Assembly (NCBI GenBank): GCA_963922875.1
Contig: CAWUJH010000002.1
Location: 496,001-560,000, forward strand
Source of the DNA: Ketobacter sp963922875
GTDB taxonomy: Bacteria; Pseudomonadota; Gammaproteobacteria; Pseudomonadales; Ketobacteraceae
DNA: 64,000 bases
Reading direction: 5' to 3'
The position numbers and the translations under genes were made by a program. How positions within the stretch are numbered: the stretch's first letter is position 1; every line of letters starts with the position of its first letter. Shown here piece by piece: positions 60,343 through 64,000 of this stretch. A model generated the notes under the pieces. It worked only from the letters and a program-made list of their open reading frames with translations. It searched no databases and was not told the DNA's origin.

Positions 60343-61431
60343 ATGGGAAGCAAGTCGACGGTATTGGTAGCCTTAACTATTTTACTCGGCCTACCTTCGC
60401 TCGCAATCGCACAATTGGAATCGGTTACCGCCAAGCTCAACTCTATGCCCGAGCAACGAAGCTTTGATGGTCGCATCGAAGCAGTAAATCAGGCTACCGT
60501 ATCAGCCCAGACTCAAGGTCGAATCGTTGAAATCAAGGCGGATATTGGTGACAAAGTGGCCGCTGGTACGGTTATTTTAACAGTTACCAGTACGGAGCAG
60601 CGAGCCAGTCTGACCCAAGCAGAAGCAAATCTAGCAGAGGCTAAGTCGAATCTGACGGCAGAAACCTCAGATTATCAGCGTATTGAAGATTTGTATTCCC
60701 GCAAGTTTGTCGCCAAGTCGGAAATGGATAAAGCAACGGCTCGCCTCAATTCGGCCAAAGCTCGAGTGAATAGCACTGAAGCGGCCCTTAAAACCATGAA
60801 AGAACAGTTGTCTTACACTGAGGTTAAAGCTCCTTATGCCGGTGTTGTGAGTGCTCGTTATGTGGAACCCGGTGAACTGGTGCAGCCAGGAACTCTACTG
60901 ATGTCCGGTTATGATCCCAACGAGCTACGGGTAGAAGTAGATTTACCACAGAATGTAGCTGAGCGGGTGCGGCAAAAGCGCATCGCCCAGGTGATTCCTG
61001 CGAATGGCAATATTGTCACTGATGCCGTGGCGCCAGCCAAATTGATTCTTTATCCCACCGCCGATCCTGCCACTAGCACGGTGAGGGCGCGTTTGGAATT
61101 GGCGCAAAATCCTCTTGCTTTTCATCCGGGTCAATTCGTTAAAGTTTTATTTACTCTGGGTGAAACTGAACGCTTACTCATCCCCTTGAGCAGCGTGGTT
61201 CATCGATCTGAAGTCACGGCCGTTTACGTGTTAGTGGGGGGCAAACCGGCCTTGCGTCAAATTCGCCCCGGTGCAATTTATGCGAATCAACTAGAAGTGT
61301 TGGCTGGACTTGCTGATGGTGAAGTTATTGCCGCTGATCCCGTTGCCGCGGCGCTTGAACTCACCAGTTCCCGCGCGCAGAATCCAGTCACAAACTCTAC
61401 TACAATCAATGGCATAACCCGTGAGCAATAA
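60343..61431 (+). CDS. RND efflux periplasmic adaptor subunit
   Basis: The 362-residue protein has an N-terminal signal peptide (about 1-22), a lipoyl/beta-barrel hairpin type fold with TVSAQTQGRIVEIKADIGDKV, coiled-coil helices at about 80-160 and a beta-barrel domain with SYTEVKAPYAGVVSARYVEPGELV. It is a membrane fusion protein linking an RND pump to an outer-membrane channel. I use the ATG at 60343, though AGGAG is better placed for the TTG at 60340. Its end overlaps the pump start by 11 bases, so the two are coupled. No outer-membrane channel gene is in view. Confidence 0.92.
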   Translation: MGSKSTVLVALTILLGLPSLAIAQLESVTAKLNSMPEQRSFDGRIEAVNQATVSAQTQGRIVEIKADIGDKVAAGTVILTVTSTEQRASLTQAEANLAEAKSNLTAETSDYQRIEDLYSRKFVAKSEMDKATARLNSAKARVNSTEAALKTMKEQLSYTEVKAPYAGVVSARYVEPGELVQPGTLLMSGYDPNELRVEVDLPQNVAERVRQKRIAQVIPANGNIVTDAVAPAKLILYPTADPATSTVRARLELAQNPLAFHPGQFVKVLFTLGETERLLIPLSSVVHRSEVTAVYVLVGGKPALRQIRPGAIYANQLEVLAGLADGEVIAADPVAAALELTSSRAQNPVTNSTTINGITREQ

Positions 61432-64000
61432 ACCTAACTTTTCCGGGTGGATTGCCCTACATGCATCTAGTTCTCAACTGACGCCACTTTTAGCGTTGTT
61501 CGCTCTGTTGCTTGGAGTGTTTGCCGCATTGGTCACACCCCGTGAAGAAGAACCACAAATCGATGTCACCATGGCCAATGTCTTTGTCGCTTTTCCCGGG
61601 GCATCGGCAACGGACGTAGCGAGTATGGTTACGACCCCCATGGAACAAGTATTGGCAGAAATAAGCGACATCGAGCATATTTTTTCTGCTTCGCGGCCTG
61701 GCATGTCGGTGTTGACAGTTCAGTTTAAAGTAGGCGTACCGCGCACAGAAGCCTTGGTGCGCTTGTATAATGCGGTTCACTCGAACCAGGATTGGCGGCC
61801 AGTGAATCTTGGTGTCGGCCCCGTACTGGTGAAACCCAAAGGTATTGACGATGTTCCAGTGGTGGCTGTAACCCTGTGGACCGATGATCAACCCCGTGGT
61901 GCCTTGGAACTAACACAGATCGCACAAAGCTTGGAAACGGAATTGCAGCGTGTTCCCGGTACTCGCAACATTAACACGGTTGGCGCGGTTCAAGCGACGG
62001 TTCAGGTACTATTGTCGCCTGAAAAATTGTCCGCTCATGGTATTGCGATTGATGAGTTACGGCGGGCCTTACAAGGCAGCCATGCGGTCACACATGCTGG
62101 AGATGTGGTGAATCACGACCAATCCATTTCCGTGCAGGCGGGAGCTTTTTTCTCACGGCCTGAAGATCTTGGCTCTCTGGTTGTTGGCTTACATAACAAT
62201 CGCCCCGTGTATCTAAGTGCCGTGGCCGATATTGTCTTTGGTGCGCCTGAAAATAGCCAGTATGTGTGGTATGCGCGCAGCAGCGATCAGCTTACCGCAC
62301 CGGCCGTCACTGTGGAGATCAGCAAAAAGCCGGGTGAAAACGCCGTTGATATAGCCGACCAAGTGATTCAGCGTATTGAATTGTTGAAGGGCGTGGTTAT
62401 TCCGCAGGGCGTGGAGGTCAGTGTTACCCGCAATTACGGCGAGACAGCCAACGATAAAGCGAACAAGTTAATTCAAAAACTAATTTTTGCCAGTTTGTCA
62501 GTGATTGTGCTGGTGGCCTTAACTATGGGGTTGAGGGAAGCTATTGTAGTGGGTGCCGCTGTGGTACTTACTTTGGCCATTACTCTGTTCGCCTCTTGGG
62601 CCTATGGCTTTACCTTGAATCGCGTATCCCTGTTTGCGTTGATTTTTTCGATCGGTATATTGGTGGATGATGCCATCGTCATTGTTGAGAACATTCATCG
62701 CCATATGAGTATGGGCGGTAAAAAATTACTGGAAGTGATCCCCAGTGCGGTGGCTGAAGTTGGCGGCCCGACGATACTGGCCACCTTTACAGTGATTGCG
62801 GCTTTATTGCCCATGGCTTTTGTTAGCGGGTTGATGGGGCCCTACATGAGTCCAATACCCATTAATGCTTCAATGGGTATGTTTATTTCCCTGGTGGTGG
62901 CGTTTACTTTTACCCCTTGGCTAACCCATCGTTTATTGACACATCACGATACTGACGACCTAGCTCCCGGAAAAGCGCAGTCTGAGCAGGGAAGGGCCGA
63001 CAAACTAACTCAGGCCACCCACAATTTTTTTGCAAAACTAATGCAACCTTTTCTGGGTGCCAATAAGCGCCGCAATCGCTATGGGTTGATTGCAGGGCTT
63101 TTGATCTTGATCCTATTAGCCTGCTCACTGACTGTATTCAAACTGGTGGTTTTAAAAATGCTGCCGTTTGACAACAAAAGCGAATTTAAAATCGTGGTAG
63201 ATTTACCTGAGGGCAGCTCCTTAGAACGAACCAATGCAGTACTGTCCGAGCTTGCCAACTACTTGTTAAGCGTTGAGGAAGTTACGGATCTGCAGGTCTA
63301 CGCCGGGTCTGCGTCGCCCATTGGGTTTAATGGATTAGTGCGCCAATATTATTTAAGGCAGGCGGCGAATCTAGGTGATATCCAGGTTAATTTACTCGAC
63401 AAGCATTCGCGTGATCGCACCAGTCACGAGATTGCGCGAGCCGTTCGGGCGCAACTCGCTGCCATTGGTGAGCGTTACCAGGCGGCAGTCAAAATTGTTG
63501 AAGTACCCCCTGGGCCGCCAGTATTCGCACCGCTGGTGGCTGAAGTTTATGGGCCTGATTATCCGGGCCAGATTGAGGTTGCGCGGAAATTACGAGCACA
63601 ATTCGCTGCAACGAATGATGTTGTGGATATAGATGACAGCATTGATGCGGCCGCACCACGCTATATAGTCAATGTGGATCGTGAACGGGCCGCACATTTA
63701 GGTATTGTTCAACAACAAGTAACCGATGCTCTAGCTGTGGGCTTAGACGGCGAAAATGTGGCTTATTTGCACACTGGACATGCAAAATATCCTGTACCGA
63801 TTCAACTTAATTTTAGTCCTGCAACCAAGGCCAAAATTGATGACTTACTGCAAATTAAAGTCCGTAGCCAGAGCGGAGTATTAATTCCTCTGGCGGCATT
63901 CACAACAGTTGAGTTGTCCACATGGCAGCAGACGATCTATCACAAGGATCTATTACCTGTGGTTTATGTTACAGGTGATGTTGCTGGTGCGGTAGACAGT
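61421..64000 (+). CDS. RND efflux pump inner-membrane subunit, 3' end outside window
   Basis: A frame of 860 codons from the GTG at 61421 runs without a stop to the last base. It starts with a membrane helix (PLLALFALLLGVFAALVTP), then a first periplasmic porter region with the AcrB-type NTVGAVQATVQVLL and SAHGIAIDELRRAL. The proton-relay motif LVDDAIVIVENIHRH lies in the fourth helix, and a second porter region with DLPEGSSLERTNAV follows. It is an AcrB-like proton-driven pump working with the adjacent adaptor. Substrates cannot be told from sequence. The last third (helices 9-12) lies beyond the window. The GTG overlaps the adaptor stop region. Confidence 0.93.
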   Translation, partial: MSNKPNFSGWIALHASSSQLTPLLALFALLLGVFAALVTPREEEPQIDVTMANVFVAFPGASATDVASMVTTPMEQVLAEISDIEHIFSASRPGMSVLTVQFKVGVPRTEALVRLYNAVHSNQDWRPVNLGVGPVLVKPKGIDDVPVVAVTLWTDDQPRGALELTQIAQSLETELQRVPGTRNINTVGAVQATVQVLLSPEKLSAHGIAIDELRRALQGSHAVTHAGDVVNHDQSISVQAGAFFSRPEDLGSLVVGLHNNRPVYLSAVADIVFGAPENSQYVWYARSSDQLTAPAVTVEISKKPGENAVDIADQVIQRIELLKGVVIPQGVEVSVTRNYGETANDKANKLIQKLIFASLSVIVLVALTMGLREAIVVGAAVVLTLAITLFASWAYGFTLNRVSLFALIFSIGILVDDAIVIVENIHRHMSMGGKKLLEVIPSAVAEVGGPTILATFTVIAALLPMAFVSGLMGPYMSPIPINASMGMFISLVVAFTFTPWLTHRLLTHHDTDDLAPGKAQSEQGRADKLTQATHNFFAKLMQPFLGANKRRNRYGLIAGLLILILLACSLTVFKLVVLKMLPFDNKSEFKIVVDLPEGSSLERTNAVLSELANYLLSVEEVTDLQVYAGSASPIGFNGLVRQYYLRQAANLGDIQVNLLDKHSRDRTSHEIARAVRAQLAAIGERYQAAVKIVEVPPGPPVFAPLVAEVYGPDYPGQIEVARKLRAQFAATNDVVDIDDSIDAAAPRYIVNVDRERAAHLGIVQQQVTDALAVGLDGENVAYLHTGHAKYPVPIQLNFSPATKAKIDDLLQIKVRSQSGVLIPLAAFTTVELSTWQQTIYHKDLLPVVYVTGDVAGAVDS

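Overview
The window looks like chromosomal DNA of a Gram-negative, respiring, probably aquatic or marine gammaproteobacterium. The lipoproteins with LAGC-type lipoboxes, OmpA and TonB-receptor proteins, RND efflux, the YeiP/EfpL paralogue of EF-P, PrpF, the DUF1254 protein, AraC regulators of the arabinose-binding type and a giant cyclic beta-glucan synthase all fit this. I cannot fix the genus; an oligotrophic marine lineage such as the Cellvibrionales is a guess. Base composition is near 50% GC, with AT-richer patches at about 28.8-32.0 kb and 57.2-60.1 kb. I saw no rRNA, tRNA, CRISPR array or insertion sequence.

Layout. 0-4.1 kb: two exported hypothetical proteins, then the copper ATPase copA and a membrane-anchored cupredoxin, preceded by a strong dyad. 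4.1-6.8 kb: a membrane GGDEF-EAL protein. 7.0-14.6 kb: a compact eight-gene minus-strand operon for arsenic biotransformation. In order of transcription it has radical-SAM ArsS, a TVP38-disulfide reductase fusion, a DUF547 protein, two glycosyltransferases of the arsenosugar-associated families, an ArsP-type permease, a small thioredoxin-like protein and the arsenite methyltransferase ArsM. 14.7-19.0 kb: an M48 lipoprotein protease, a coiled-coil stress protein, the relic of an N-type ATPase operon, a DUF4398/OmpA lipoprotein pair and a Crp/Fnr regulator. 19.1-27.9 kb: a 2926-residue cyclic beta-1,2-glucan synthase. 28-41 kb: a beta-propeller lipoprotein, a gluzincin metalloprotease, a YbjQ-YbjQ-M48 operon, prpF, three alpha/beta hydrolases, yeiP and a TrkH potassium transporter.

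41.7-54.5 kb reads as a stress or energy island. It holds two tandem GH13 enzymes, a stand-alone response regulator, a flavin reductase, a formate/nitrite-type channel, an epimerase-SPW-VKOR triple fusion coupled to a Ca/Na exchanger, an MgtC-like protein, a proline-repeat protein, DUF2795, a coiled-coil protein and a host-attachment-family protein. 54.5-64 kb: an AraC regulator divergent from a DUF1254 protein, a TonB-dependent receptor, a DUF2892 protein, and an RND adaptor and pump, the last running off the window.

Most notable points. (1) The first-gene 5' end (beta subunit) and last-gene 3' end (gamma subunit) of an N-ATPase operon lie directly joined at 16.2-16.8 kb, apparently scars of one large internal deletion. 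(2) The arsenosugar-type operon carries a membrane TVP38-reductase fusion and a DUF547 protein of unknown role. (3) Three copies of a palindromic 14-mer sit in front of envelope genes. (4) Two exported proteins lack any ATG/GTG/TTG upstream of their signal peptides and seem to start at AUA or AUU.
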